61,349 bases of DNA from Bacillus sp. ISL-7 (GTDB lineage Bacteria > Bacillota > Bacilli > Bacillales_B > DSM-18226): NCBI RefSeq assembly GCF_018613065.1, contig NZ_JAGGQW010000025.1, positions 1-61,349 of the forward strand, written 5' to 3'. The first letter of the stretch is position 1. The number at the start of each line of letters is the position of its first letter. Shown piece by piece: positions 15,022 through 24,161 of the stretch. The notes under the pieces are model-generated. The model searched no databases and was not told the DNA's origin. It saw nothing but the letters and a program-made list of their open reading frames with translations. The position numbers and the translations under genes are program-made.

Positions 15022-16692
15022 TTACTTTAGTATATATACCCTTGTTTCATAAGGTTTTAATGTGAAATTTCTCCGTAATTTTTTATCCACACCCTCATAA
15101 TTATTAAGGACAAGGTCAGAAGTGGAATAAGATAAACTACCTGGGACGCGAAACCTTGTTGATTTTTCACTAAAATTGTTAATAACAAGTACTTTTTGTT
15201 TACCTAATCTGCGCGAATACACAAACAGTTTCGGATGATTCGCAGCTATTAAGTTGTAAGTACCATAAACAAACACGGGATTCTCTTTTCTTAAGCGAAT
15301 CAATTTTTTATAAAATGATAAAATCGAGTCAGGATCGTTTAATTGTGATTCTACATTTATTTCTGTGAAGTTTGGATTCACACCGAGCCATGTTTGATCG
15401 CCGGTAGTGAATCCTCCCATGTTAGATGAGTCCCATTGCATCGGCGTCCGAGCATTGTCTCGCCCCTTTTCCCAAATGACCTTCATAATTTCATCATGGG
15501 AACGGCCTTTGGCAGTTTCAACATGATAATAGTTAATCATGCCAACATCGTTGTAATCATGAATAGACGGGAATTGGACGTTCGTCATCCCAATTTCCTG
15601 ACCCTGGTAAATAAATGGAGTCCCTTTCATTAGGAAATATAGCGCCCCTAGCATTTTAGCACTCTCTTTCCAAAACTCCCGGTCATTTCCCCAGCTAGAA
15701 ACCCGGCGCGGCTGATCATGGTTTTCAATAAATAAGGCATTCCATCCTCTACCTTCCAAACCTGTCTGCCATTTGGTTAAAACCTTTTTTAATTTACGAA
15801 CGTCAATGGATCCTTCTGCATCCTTATCCCATAAGTCTAAAAACTCGAATTGGAAAATCATATTGAAATAGCCGTTTTCTTCACCCACCCATTGATCAGC
15901 TTCATTAAGCCCGACGCCATTTGCCTCCCCAACGGTCATGATGTCATAGTTTTTAATGGTTTTTTGAGTGAATTCTGTGAGAAACTCATCAATTCCATGG
16001 ACATTCATCATTTTAGGAAAGCAAGGGACGAAATCTAAACGATCTGGGTTAGGCATATCAGGGAATCCTGGTTCTTTTTTTATATGAGAGATTGCATCTA
16101 CTCGGAAACCGTCAATTCCTTTTTCAAGCCACCAGTTAACCATATCGTATAATGCATCCCTTACCTCAGGGTTTTCCCAATTCAAATCAGGCTGACGTGC
16201 GGAGAAGATGTGCATGAAATACTGTTCTGTTTCTTTATCATATCTCCAAGCCGGCCCACTGAAAATCGACTCCCAATTGTTCGGCGGTTTTCCATCTTGG
16301 CCATCTCTCCAAATGTACCAGTCACGCTTCGGGTTGTCCTTAGAGGATCGTGACTCAATAAACCAAGGGTGTTCATCGCTCGTATGATTGATGACTAAAT
16401 CCAGGATTATTTTCATTCCACGCTGATGAACTCCGTCAAGCAACTCATCAAAGTCTGCCATCGTTCCAAATTCATCCATAATATCCTGGTAATCTGAAAT
16501 ATCATAACCATTGTCGTCATTCGGTGATTTATACATCGGCGACAGCCAAATTACATCAATTCCTAGCTCTTTTAGGTAATCTAATTTGGCTGTTACACCT
16601 TTTAAATCACCAATCCCGTCCCCATTGCTGTCCATGAAACTTCGAGGATAGACTTGATAGGCGACACTTTCTTTCCACCACTTTTTGTTCAC
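15022..16692 (-). CDS. GH13 alpha-glucosidase (oligo-1,6-glucosidase type)
   Basis: This 556-residue cytoplasmic enzyme hydrolyses alpha-glucosidic bonds of short oligosaccharides. GH13 regions are intact: DLVINHTSDEH, GFRVDAISHI (nucleophile Asp199), TVGEANGV (acid/base Glu) and ENHDQPR (third Asp). The residue after the nucleophile is Ala. Val there goes with alpha-1,6 specificity in the B. cereus enzyme, while Thr or Ala goes with alpha-1,4, so alpha-1,4 preference is likely. The start is GTG 16692 behind GAGGTG and overlaps the stop of a small upstream relic frame (GTGA). It is the last gene of the operon. Confidence 0.9.
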   Translation of the reverse strand: MNKKWWKESVAYQVYPRSFMDSNGDGIGDLKGVTAKLDYLKELGIDVIWLSPMYKSPNDDNGYDISDYQDIMDEFGTMADFDELLDGVHQRGMKIILDLVINHTSDEHPWFIESRSSKDNPKRDWYIWRDGQDGKPPNNWESIFSGPAWRYDKETEQYFMHIFSARQPDLNWENPEVRDALYDMVNWWLEKGIDGFRVDAISHIKKEPGFPDMPNPDRLDFVPCFPKMMNVHGIDEFLTEFTQKTIKNYDIMTVGEANGVGLNEADQWVGEENGYFNMIFQFEFLDLWDKDAEGSIDVRKLKKVLTKWQTGLEGRGWNALFIENHDQPRRVSSWGNDREFWKESAKMLGALYFLMKGTPFIYQGQEIGMTNVQFPSIHDYNDVGMINYYHVETAKGRSHDEIMKVIWEKGRDNARTPMQWDSSNMGGFTTGDQTWLGVNPNFTEINVESQLNDPDSILSFYKKLIRLRKENPVFVYGTYNLIAANHPKLFVYSRRLGKQKVLVINNFSEKSTRFRVPGSLSYSTSDLVLNNYEGVDKKLRRNFTLKPYETRVYILK

Positions 16693-16799
16693 TTGTGCAC
16701 CTCAGTTCGATCAACGACCACCCACCACTCTACACCGGCTTCTTCTCCTGTATTAAGTATTGCTTCGAGATTAACGGCAACTGGTATATTCTTCATCAT
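16689..16799 (-). pseudogene. sugar isomerase remnant with internal deletion
   Basis: A 36-residue frame joins an N-terminus (MMKNIPVAV) to a C-terminal piece (NLEAILNTGEEAGVEWWVV). Both ends match the isomerase at 20947-21708, which has MIKIPVAV and DAILHMGEEAGVQWWVV. About 200 residues between them are gone. The frame keeps TAATG and GTGA overlaps with its neighbours, so it is still translated through as a coupling peptide. Confidence 0.65.
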
Positions 16800-17767
16800 T
16801 ACACCCACCACATTTGGGAAACTGGCTCCTCAATTAAGATCGATTTTAAATTGGTTACTGCCCGATTGAACCCTTCGTTAATAGACATAATTGGGTCTTC
16901 ATGTTCAATGCTAACCACATAATCATAGCCATAGGTTCTTAGTGCACTCATCATGTCGGACCATTCTTTGAGGCTATGTCCACAGCCAACCGAACGGAAT
17001 GACCAAGCCCTCGTTTTCACTTCTCCATAGGGCTGCATATCCGTTAATCCATACATATTCACGTTTTCCTGATCAATGTATGTGTCTTTCGCATGAAAAT
17101 GATGAATCGCATTTTCTTTTGCTAAAATTTTAATCGCTGCAACTGGATCAATTCCCTGCCACCATAGATGACTTGGGTCTAAGTTAGCGCCAATGGCATC
17201 ACAGGTTTCCTCACGCAGCTTTAAGAGTGTATATGGTGTGTGGACTAAAAAACCTCCGTGTAGTTCAAGTCCTATTTTCACGTTGTGCTCCTTAGCAAAT
17301 TGGCCAACTTCCTTCCAATAAGGAATCAGTTTTTCTTCCCATTGCCACTTTAATACGTCTCCATATTCATTAGGCCAAGGTGTTACAGGCCAATTTGGAT
17401 ATTTCGCCCCTTCATGATCTCCTGCTGTTCCTGAAAAACAGTTAACAACCGGCACATCGAGAAGCGAAGCAAGTTTAATAGTTTTCAAGAGTGTTTCATG
17501 CGAGTTGTTAGCAAATTCCTTTTCAGGAGAAATCGGGTTTCCATGACAGCTGAATGCACTGATTACCAGTCCGCGTTCCTCAACCTTTTGGATATACTCA
17601 CGTCTAGCCTCTTCACTTTCCAATAACCTATCTAAATCACAGTGGTTGTTTCCAGGATAGCATCCCGTTCCTATTTCAACTGCATGTAGTCCGGCTTCTT
17701 TAACTGTATCAAGCATTTCCTCGAATGATTTTTCAGCGAATAATACGGTAAAAACTCCAAGTCTCAT
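16799..17767 (-). CDS. sugar phosphate isomerase/epimerase family (AP-endonuclease-2 TIM barrel)
   Basis: A 322-residue TIM-barrel protein starting MRLGVFTVLF, with metal-ligand stretches GLELHGGFL, GANLDPSHLWWQGID, HFHAKDT and VSIEHEDP. This pattern (E, D-H, H, E) is that of xylose-isomerase-like enzymes binding Mn or similar metals. Members include tagatose/fructose epimerases, IolE/IolI and 3-keto-glycoside enzymes such as YcjR. The ribosome site AGAGGGG precedes the ATG. It lies 120 bases behind the Gfo/Idh gene, so a joint role in keto-sugar handling is likely. Confidence 0.82.
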   Translation of the reverse strand: MRLGVFTVLFAEKSFEEMLDTVKEAGLHAVEIGTGCYPGNNHCDLDRLLESEEARREYIQKVEERGLVISAFSCHGNPISPEKEFANNSHETLLKTIKLASLLDVPVVNCFSGTAGDHEGAKYPNWPVTPWPNEYGDVLKWQWEEKLIPYWKEVGQFAKEHNVKIGLELHGGFLVHTPYTLLKLREETCDAIGANLDPSHLWWQGIDPVAAIKILAKENAIHHFHAKDTYIDQENVNMYGLTDMQPYGEVKTRAWSFRSVGCGHSLKEWSDMMSALRTYGYDYVVSIEHEDPIMSINEGFNRAVTNLKSILIEEPVSQMWWV

Positions 17768-17887
17768 AATGAATTCCCCTCTCTATAACTGCTCGCTCTT
17801 TATACGACTGATCCGTGGTAACTTGTAGACATCAATAGAGAGATGGCGGCCCAATATGGTCCACCACCCTTTATATCTAACGGATAA

Positions 17888-18925
17888 TTATGATAGCTCG
17901 CTCACTTTAACAATTTGTTTTGTTTCACTTGATTGAAGTGCTGCTAAAATCACTTCGAGAGATTTTTTTCCTTCCTCTCCAGGAACAGGTGTATCTTGAT
18001 TATGAATAACAGCATCCACAAAATGATTGATCACATGTGTTGTACGTTGGCCGCCCGAATCATTCGACTGAATTTTTCCAAGCTGATAATTTACGACTTC
18101 ACCGTTGGCATATTGAACGACAAGTGAATTAGTTGGATCATCCTCTAACCGCAGAATGGCTTTTTCACCATATATAATGGTTGAATTATCTTCCTTACTG
18201 ACATAAGCCCAGCTTGCTGCAAGTGTTCCGATAATCCCGCTTTCTGTTTTTAATACACAAACCGCATTGTCATCGACATCAGCAAAATCTTTGGCACTTG
18301 TTTCAACAAAAGAACCAACCTCAGTAATTTCTTCACCTAGTACATACCGTAGTAAATCGGTCTTATGGACACCCAAATCGCCCATTGCACCTACGAATGC
18401 TTTTTCTTTTTCAAAAAACCAGCTTTCTTTCCCATCTACACTCCATCTCTCTGGACCGCCATGCCCGAAGGCTGTACGGAAACTATAAATTTTGCCAATT
18501 TCCCCGCTTGCAATCAGCTGACGTGCTCTTTGATGGGAAGGTACAAAACGCTGATTATGACCAATCATTAACTTTTTGCCACTTTCTTTGGCCGCGGCGA
18601 TCATTGCTTCGGCTTCTTGTTTAGAAGTAGCCATTGGTTTTTCACAAAGAACATGAAGACCTGCATTTAAGGCAGCAATCGAAATTGGGGCATGAAGATA
18701 GTTTGGTGTACAAACGCTGACTGCATCAACCGTTCCACTTCTTAATAACTCTTCATAGTTTGTAAAAGCAGTGACTTCATATTTCTCTGCTATTTCTTTA
18801 ACTCGGCTTTCATTGATATCACAAACTGCCACTAGCTCTACATTTTGGTTCGCTTTATATTCAGGTAAATGGCGATGCTGGGCAATACTTCCGCATCCGA
18901 TTACTCCAACTTTTAGCTTTTTCAT
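17888..18925 (-). CDS. Gfo/Idh/MocA oxidoreductase (ThuB-like position)
   Basis: This 345-residue NAD(P)-dependent sugar oxidoreductase starts at ATG 18925, overlapping the ThuA stop as TAATG. A longer frame to 19006 lies inside thuA and is not needed. The N-terminal Rossmann motif is VGVIGCGSIAQHRHLPEY, and the family EKP motif is HVLCEKPMATS. A DLGVHKTDLLRY stretch carries the likely catalytic His. The pairing with a ThuA protein resembles rhizobial thuAB, which degrades trehalose through 3-keto-trehalose. Oxidation at C3 of a glucoside is therefore a reasonable hypothesis. Confidence 0.87.
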   Translation of the reverse strand: MKKLKVGVIGCGSIAQHRHLPEYKANQNVELVAVCDINESRVKEIAEKYEVTAFTNYEELLRSGTVDAVSVCTPNYLHAPISIAALNAGLHVLCEKPMATSKQEAEAMIAAAKESGKKLMIGHNQRFVPSHQRARQLIASGEIGKIYSFRTAFGHGGPERWSVDGKESWFFEKEKAFVGAMGDLGVHKTDLLRYVLGEEITEVGSFVETSAKDFADVDDNAVCVLKTESGIIGTLAASWAYVSKEDNSTIIYGEKAILRLEDDPTNSLVVQYANGEVVNYQLGKIQSNDSGGQRTTHVINHFVDAVIHNQDTPVPGEEGKKSLEVILAALQSSETKQIVKVSELS

Positions 18926-19653
18926 TATTTTTGTCCCCCTTTGATTGGTTCTAATGGTTTCGCATTTCCGTAGACTGGACGTTCCCTTTTGACAGGTGCC
19001 GCCCATTTTACTGCATTGATAATCACGCGTTGAATTTGCTCGTTATGGTAGGTTGGATAGGTTTCGTGACCCGGTCTGAAATAAAACACTTTCCCATTTC
19101 CACGATTGTATGTACAGCCACTGCGGAATACTTCGCCGCCTTCAAACCAGCTTGTAAAAATAAGCTCATCCGGCTGTGGGATATCAAAATGCTCCCCATA
19201 CATTTCTTCTTTTTCTAATTCAATATATTCATTGATTCCTTCTGTTATCGGATGGCTTGGACTCACCACCCAAAGTCGTTCTTTTTCATCAGCTTCCCGC
19301 CATTTTAAATCACAGCTGGTTCCCATTAATGTTTTAAAGATTTTTGAAAAATGGCCGGAGTGAAGAACAATCAGTCCCATTCCATCAAGGACACGCTGTT
19401 GTACTTTCTGTACTACTTCATCTTTCACTTCTCCATGTGCTAGATGTCCCCACCAAACTAATACATCGGTAGCAGCTAGTACTTCATCGGTTAAGCCATG
19501 TTCCGGCTCATCAAGAGTAGCCGTTCTTGTTACGATTCCTTCGGTCTGAAGGAATTGGGCAATCGCACCATGGATCCCGGTTGGATAAATATCTCGTACG
19601 ACTGGATTTTTTTGTTCATGACGATTTTCATTCCATACAGTTACTTTTAACAT
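18925..19653 (-). CDS. ThuA-domain protein
   Basis: This 242-residue ThuA-like protein has the glutamine-amidotransferase-like fold. Motifs are [41 protein letters not shown] and [15 protein letters not shown]. ThuA takes part in trehalose/sucrose breakdown in rhizobia; its chemistry is thought to concern keto-disaccharides but is not firmly established. AGGAGT precedes ATG 19653. It is translationally coupled to the oxidoreductase. Confidence 0.85.
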   Translation of the reverse strand: MLKVTVWNENRHEQKNPVVRDIYPTGIHGAIAQFLQTEGIVTRTATLDEPEHGLTDEVLAATDVLVWWGHLAHGEVKDEVVQKVQQRVLDGMGLIVLHSGHFSKIFKTLMGTSCDLKWREADEKERLWVVSPSHPITEGINEYIELEKEEMYGEHFDIPQPDELIFTSWFEGGEVFRSGCTYNRGNGKVFYFRPGHETYPTYHNEQIQRVIINAVKWAAPVKRERPVYGNAKPLEPIKGGQK

Positions 19654-19801
19654 GATGAACGACTCCTTTTAGTTGAATACTTTACAGTTAATTTTAGAGA
19701 TTTATAGAATTTATGAAACGGCTTACATTGACACAAAGGGTGGAAAATATTGAACCTAATAATCCTTTGACGTTAAATTAAAAACAATTTAGGTGACCAT
19801 A

Positions 19802-20791
19802 TCATTTAACTTTGGATTTATTTATTAGTCTCTCTTTTGCCAGCCATGCTCCTCCAATTACGCCTGCATTATTACCTAATGTAGCAATAACAATCTCTGC
19901 ACCTTGCGCCACTCTTGGAAAAGTATATAAAACAAATTCCTCTTTCAAAGGTCCTAACAAAGTGTCGCCCGCTTTTGAAACGCCGCCTCCAATGACAATT
20001 TTTTCGGGATTTAATCCATTAGCTAAATTCGCCAGAGCCAATCCTAAATGGTATACAACCTGTTGAATGACTCGCTTGGCGAGTTCATCCCCTTCGTTTG
20101 CAGCATCAAAAACCAGCTTGGCCGATATAGTTTGATGTTTCTCGTAATAGTCTCTTAATTTACTAATATCATTGGTAGAAGCTAATTTCTCTAGTGCTAA
20201 TCGGGAAATTCCTGTTGCGGATGCTACAGTTTCTAAACATCCTGATTTCCCACAATTACAAGGTGAGCCGTTTCTAGGAACAGATGTAATATGACCAATT
20301 TCACCACCGGCTCCATTTACACCATGCACAATCTCACCATTGACGATAATCCCGCCTCCGACACCAGTTCCTAATGTTACACAGATTAAGTTTTTAGCTC
20401 CTTTGCCAGCACCCTTCCACATTTCACCGATTGCCGCAATATTAGCATCATTTTCTACAGCAACTGGCAAGGAAGTTTCCCGCTCGAGAATAGCTTGTAA
20501 AGGGAAGTTCCTCCATCCCAAGTTTACAGCCACCTCAATGGAACCATCCACATTAACAGGACCCGGCGCTCCGATTCCGATACCGATTAGCCTATTTTTT
20601 GTTTGATTTAATTCGTTTAACTTTTGGTCAATCGTGCTTGCAATCGTTGTAGGAATATATCGGCCGCTTTCCCTTTTGTCAGTATCTATTTCCCAGCTAT
20701 AAATGATATCGCCATTCAGACTGATAAATGCCATTTTAATCGTGGTTCCACCTAAATCCACACCAACTAACCATTTCGCATCCATATCCAT
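19802..20791 (-). CDS. glcK: ROK-family glucokinase
   Basis: A 329-residue ROK kinase very like B. subtilis GlcK. It has [16 protein letters not shown] (ATP loop), [18 protein letters not shown] (catalytic Asp), [10 protein letters not shown] and the zinc motif [10 protein letters not shown] with a preceding GGEIGH His. It phosphorylates glucose with ATP in the cytoplasm. Here it would trap glucose released by the alpha-glucosidase downstream. The start is ATG 20791; a second ATG six bases on is possible. It is probably an extra operon-bound copy rather than the housekeeping gene, which in Bacillus has other neighbours. Confidence 0.88.
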   Translation of the reverse strand: MDMDAKWLVGVDLGGTTIKMAFISLNGDIIYSWEIDTDKRESGRYIPTTIASTIDQKLNELNQTKNRLIGIGIGAPGPVNVDGSIEVAVNLGWRNFPLQAILERETSLPVAVENDANIAAIGEMWKGAGKGAKNLICVTLGTGVGGGIIVNGEIVHGVNGAGGEIGHITSVPRNGSPCNCGKSGCLETVASATGISRLALEKLASTNDISKLRDYYEKHQTISAKLVFDAANEGDELAKRVIQQVVYHLGLALANLANGLNPEKIVIGGGVSKAGDTLLGPLKEEFVLYTFPRVAQGAEIVIATLGNNAGVIGGAWLAKERLINKSKVK

Positions 20792-20824
20792 TCACTCTTT
20801 TTCATCTTTAAATTTCTGATTTTT

Positions 20825-20940
20825 TCACATAATTAGCATTTGACTTAATTCTTCTATCATAAATAAAAAAAATTCCAAATTGTTTCCTGCAGCGTCCCCC
20901 AAAAATACACTAACTCCAGAAGGACTTTTCCATATTCCTA
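20825..20940 (-). pseudogene. VOC/glyoxalase-fold C-terminal relic
   Basis: Between the isomerase and the glucokinase the minus strand reads GIWKSPSGVSVFLGDAAGNN followed by LEFFLF. This is like the last strand of VOC proteins (SVFFxDPxGNxLEF). No start or upstream half is present. Confidence 0.35.
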
Positions 20941-20946
20941 TTATTT

Positions 20947-21708
20947 CTACAGATTTCGGTGTTTTTCTTTCAAATAATTTATGCTGATTTCAATGCTTTC
21001 AAATGGTGTATGGCGGCTTAAATCCTGCTCGACGACCCACCACTGAACACCGGCTTCTTCTCCCATATGCAATATTGCATCAAGGTCAACGCCGCCTGTA
21101 CCAAGCTCCGCAAAAAATTGTTCTCCATCTGTCGTCATGTCTTTTAAATGAATGAGCGGGGTTCTCCTTTGATAACGATTGATCCACTCCACCGGCTTTT
21201 CGCCTGCTTTTGTCAGCCAATACACATCCAGCTCTGTATGCACATTGACTGCCTTAGTATCATCAAAAATAGCTTCGAGCACCGTTCTGCCATCAGACAT
21301 ACGATTAAGTTCAAAATCGTGATTGTGATAACAAAGGGTGATGCCCTCCTGACGGCATGTTTCACCAACTTTATCTAATAAAGAGATAAGGGCTTTGTAA
21401 TCATCCTCGCTGCGACGATCTGGCATTAAGTAAGGGCAGACAACATACTTACTTCCTAGTATTTTCTGATCTTCTATAACTCCGGCTAAATTATTTTCTA
21501 ATTGTTCAAGTGGCACATGGCTCGCTGCTGCCTGAAGGCCAAGCTCATCCAATAACGCTTTTACTTCTTTTGCAGGCAATCCACCATACCCGGCAAATTC
21601 AACACCATCGAAGCCAAGCTCTGCCACCTTTTTTAAAGTGCCAGCAAAATCTTGCGCGCTTTCTTCCCGCAATGTATACATTTGTACAGCTACTGGAATT
21701 TTGATCAT
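20947..21708 (-). CDS. sugar phosphate isomerase/epimerase family protein
   Basis: This 253-residue TIM-barrel protein begins MIKIPVAVQMYTLREE. It shows GFDGVEFAGYGG, CYHNHDFEL, NVHTELDVYWLTKAGEKP, PLIHLKDM, the GTGGVDLDAIL metal region and GVQWWVVEQD. The layout matches xylose-isomerase-like enzymes such as IolE and the YcjR group. It is the first gene of the minus-strand sugar operon and is divergent from the AraC regulator. It differs from the isomerase at 16799-17767 and resembles the remnant at 16689. Confidence 0.85.
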   Translation of the reverse strand: MIKIPVAVQMYTLREESAQDFAGTLKKVAELGFDGVEFAGYGGLPAKEVKALLDELGLQAAASHVPLEQLENNLAGVIEDQKILGSKYVVCPYLMPDRRSEDDYKALISLLDKVGETCRQEGITLCYHNHDFELNRMSDGRTVLEAIFDDTKAVNVHTELDVYWLTKAGEKPVEWINRYQRRTPLIHLKDMTTDGEQFFAELGTGGVDLDAILHMGEEAGVQWWVVEQDLSRHTPFESIEISINYLKEKHRNL

Positions 21709-21729
21709 CCTTATCCCCCACTTTCTTGG

Positions 21730-21818
21730 AACATTACTTATTTGATTACATCTTATATTGTATATCTACAAATAAACATAGATGATATAATTAAAACATC
21801 TACTATTTTGCTATTTTT
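21730..21818. repeat. 89-bp regulatory repeat, copy 1 (isomerase/AraC divergent region)
   Basis: This 89-base block recurs at 23902-23990 with about 10 mismatches and no gaps. It opens with AACATTACTTATTTGATTAC and contains TATAAT and a CTATTATTTTGCTATTTTT-like end. It fills the space between the isomerase and araC starts, so it probably carries the promoter(s) and AraC target. Confidence 0.8.
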
Positions 21819-21844
21819 CTATTTTGTTAGAATAGAGGGAGCTT

Positions 21845-22621
21845 ATGACGACGAACATATTTTTTTGCGGCTATTCCTTTCACACAAATGGATATCATTC
21901 TCAACATAAATCCGGATACCCTTCGTATCTTTTCAGACTGCAAACAGAAGGTCTCTGCGAAGTAGTCGTGAAGGGGAGAAAAATGGAACTCGCGAAAGGA
22001 GACCTACTGCTCATTAAACCTGGGGATCACTATGAACTGCTTGTCAAAGAGGGGCAAAACAGCGGAGATTATCACTTAGTTTGTGAAGGCGCGTGGATGG
22101 ACGAATGGTGGAGCCGTTCTGAAAAGCCGGATGTTTCCCGAATCGATTTGGATGAAAAGCTGTTGACCTTATGGCGCCAGATCATGATTGAAAAACGCCG
22201 TCCATCATCCAGCCAAAACGAAGAGCTCTCCGGCTATTTGCTGCGAGCGCTCTGTTTATCTCTGGAACGGGCTATCAGCGAAGCCGGCCGATCCTTCAGT
22301 CACCCGTATACGGTGACACGGATGATGCGTTACATTGAGGAGCATGCCACGATCGCCTTTAAAGTGGAGGATGTGGCGCAGCATGCTGGGCTCAGCGTCT
22401 CAAGGTCCGTTCATTTATTCAAAAGCAGCGTTGGGAAAACGATGATGGAATACGCGCAGGCAATCCGCTTATCCTCGGCCATTGAGCGGATGAAATACAC
22501 TACACTGACACTTGAACAGATTGCTGAAGACTGCGGATTCGGAACCTATCCTTACTTTCATAAGGTATTTAAAAAGAAATACGGCGTTGCTCCTGGTGCC
22601 TACAGGCGGATAGAATATTAG
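21845..22621 (+). CDS. AraC-family transcriptional activator
   Basis: This 258-residue regulator has an N-terminal cupin (residues about 5-85, ELAKGDLLLIKPGDHYEL) for sugar binding. Two C-terminal helix-turn-helix units follow: FKVEDVAQHAGLSVSRSVHL and LTLEQIAEDCGFGTYPYFHK, ending FKKKYGVAPGAYRR. Such proteins activate carbohydrate genes when ligand is bound. It is divergent from the isomerase operon and shares a repeat with the promoter of the oxidoreductase at 22746, so both are likely targets. The gene looks richer in G+C than its neighbours, which may reflect recent acquisition. Confidence 0.88.
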   Translation: MTTNIFFCGYSFHTNGYHSQHKSGYPSYLFRLQTEGLCEVVVKGRKMELAKGDLLLIKPGDHYELLVKEGQNSGDYHLVCEGAWMDEWWSRSEKPDVSRIDLDEKLLTLWRQIMIEKRRPSSSQNEELSGYLLRALCLSLERAISEAGRSFSHPYTVTRMMRYIEEHATIAFKVEDVAQHAGLSVSRSVHLFKSSVGKTMMEYAQAIRLSSAIERMKYTTLTLEQIAEDCGFGTYPYFHKVFKKKYGVAPGAYRRIEY

Positions 22622-22661
22622 ATTACATGTTTGCCTTATACATGAATGTTTTAATAAAATT

Positions 22662-22716
22662 AGAAAAGCTAGAAATCACTGAGTTTCCCACTTACATCAG
22701 TGTTTCTAGCTTTTCT
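22662..22716. terminator. bidirectional terminator between convergent genes
   Basis: AGAAAAGCTAGAAATCACTG and CAGTGTTTCTAGCTTTTCT pair over about 20 bases with one mismatch. A/T-rich flanks serve araC on the plus strand and the oxidoreductase on the minus strand. Confidence 0.75.
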
Positions 22717-22745
22717 ATTATTTGATACAATCCACATTTATATAT

Positions 22746-23831
22746 TTAAAATAGGATTTTCCCGTCTATTACCCTATCAAAGTCTTTGACGACTTCGTTT
22801 GTCTCTGCTGATTTAAAAATCGTTTCCATCAATTGTAAGACACGCAAAACTTCCTCATTTTTGATGATTGGTTCTGCTTTTCCTTCTACTAAAGAAATCA
22901 CATTGTCATAAAAGCTTTCCATCGTCTTATCTACTTTCGGTAAATCCGATGTGCTGACAGCTTTTTCAGACGGAGGTGCCATCGTTTTCGTCAACCCTTG
23001 CCCGGCTTTAATCGGTTTCGGGGCTTCTACCTCCACTCCCCGATTTTGCGTCACGATTTTACCGTTAATATCCCAATCATGAATGACTGCCGTTCCTGTT
23101 GTTCCTTTTACGTACCACCGCGGCAGTTGAATGAAGTTTGTTGTTCCCACTTCCACTAAAGAGGTGATGCCGTTTTCAAACGTGATAAACACTTGAAAAC
23201 CATCGTCTACTTCGTTCCCTAAAATATAACTTAAATTGGCATAGACACTCGTAATCTTACTGTCGATCATAAATAGCAGTTGATCTAGTAAATGGACACC
23301 CCAGTCCAGCAGCATCCCCCCGCCATAAGCCTTCTGATGGCGCCAGTCTCCCGGAATCCCGTTTGCTCCTTGTACCCGTGATTCAATATGAAAGACATCT
23401 CCGATAATCAGTTCATCGTATACTTTTTTTATCGTTAGAAAGTCTTCATCCCATCTGCGGTTTTGGTGCACAATAAACGCTCTGTCATTCATTTTTGCAG
23501 ACTGCATAATTTCGATTAACTCTTCACTGTAAATAGTGACAGGCTTTTCACAAATTACATGCTTTTTGGAGTTTAAGGCTGCGACTGCGATTTCTTTATG
23601 CACATCGTTTGGAGTGGCGATAAGAACAAAATCAACAGAATCGTCAGCTAAAACAGCAGCTAAACTTTCATATACCTTGTATCCATCAGCCAAGGAAGCG
23701 GCTCTTCTTTCCTCCAGAATATCATAGGTTCCAACGACATTTATGTTTTGGTTTTCTTTGAGCAGCTTTCCATGATAGCTTCCCATACCACCGTAACCAA
23801 CTATAACTAAATGATAGTTTCTATTCGTCAT
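22746..23831 (-). CDS. Gfo/Idh/MocA oxidoreductase
   Basis: A 361-residue oxidoreductase starting at ATG 23831, eight bases after AAGGAG. The frame extends to 23858, but the upstream ATGs lie in or before the ribosome site. It has the Rossmann motif VIVGYGGMGSYHGKLL, the family EKP (HVICEKPVTIYS) and MLLDWGVHLLDQLLFM with the catalytic-type Asp and His. It is a monocistronic unit carrying the same 89-base upstream repeat as the isomerase/AraC region. It probably oxidises a related sugar, or catalyses a second redox step of the same route. Confidence 0.85.
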   Translation of the reverse strand: MTNRNYHLVIVGYGGMGSYHGKLLKENQNINVVGTYDILEERRAASLADGYKVYESLAAVLADDSVDFVLIATPNDVHKEIAVAALNSKKHVICEKPVTIYSEELIEIMQSAKMNDRAFIVHQNRRWDEDFLTIKKVYDELIIGDVFHIESRVQGANGIPGDWRHQKAYGGGMLLDWGVHLLDQLLFMIDSKITSVYANLSYILGNEVDDGFQVFITFENGITSLVEVGTTNFIQLPRWYVKGTTGTAVIHDWDINGKIVTQNRGVEVEAPKPIKAGQGLTKTMAPPSEKAVSTSDLPKVDKTMESFYDNVISLVEGKAEPIIKNEEVLRVLQLMETIFKSAETNEVVKDFDRVIDGKILF

Positions 23832-23901
23832 TTTTATATCTCCTTTTTTTGCCATCATTTTCTCTATAGGTTTTCTTTAATTCTCACTTCTGCTTTTTTA
23901 A

Positions 23902-23990
23902 AACATTACTTATTTGATTACATCTTATATCTTGGATATGCAAATAAACATAGATAATATAATTGAAATATCTATTATTTTGCTATTTTT
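23902..23990. repeat. 89-bp regulatory repeat, copy 2 (upstream of oxidoreductase)
   Basis: Same block as 21730-21818 and in the same orientation. It ends about 70 bases upstream of the oxidoreductase start. The first 29 bases are identical between copies; most changes lie in an 11-base stretch after them. Confidence 0.8.
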
Positions 23991-24070
23991 CATTCTAGAA
24001 AGATCTTCATTTTCATTTACTTCATATTCTTTGCGCAATTAAATTTCATTATCTTATATTCATTTTTGAA

Positions 24071-24084
24071 TGTAAGCGTTTACA
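24071..24084. promoter_or_regulatory. cre (CcpA) box
   Basis: TGTAAGCGTTTACA is a full match to the CcpA consensus and is palindromic. It lies 240 bases upstream of the oxidoreductase start, beyond the 89-bp repeat, and may mediate glucose repression. Confidence 0.6.
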
Positions 24085-24099
24085 TTTTAGCGATTTTAC

Positions 24100-24143
24100 A
24101 ACGTTGAGTGAAAGTAATAAATCCATCATTTTCACTCAACGTT
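24100..24143 (-). terminator. terminator after lacI-type gene
   Basis: AACGTTGAGTGAAA (24100-24113) pairs perfectly with TTTCACTCAACGTT (24130-24143), followed on the minus strand by GTAAAATCG. It ends the regulator gene. Confidence 0.6.
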
Positions 24144-24161
24144 ACAAAAAATTGAATCTTA

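Noticed and set aside
18365..18624. Plus-strand frames over the Gfo/Idh gene
   Set aside because: Antisense shadows of a clearly coding minus-strand gene.
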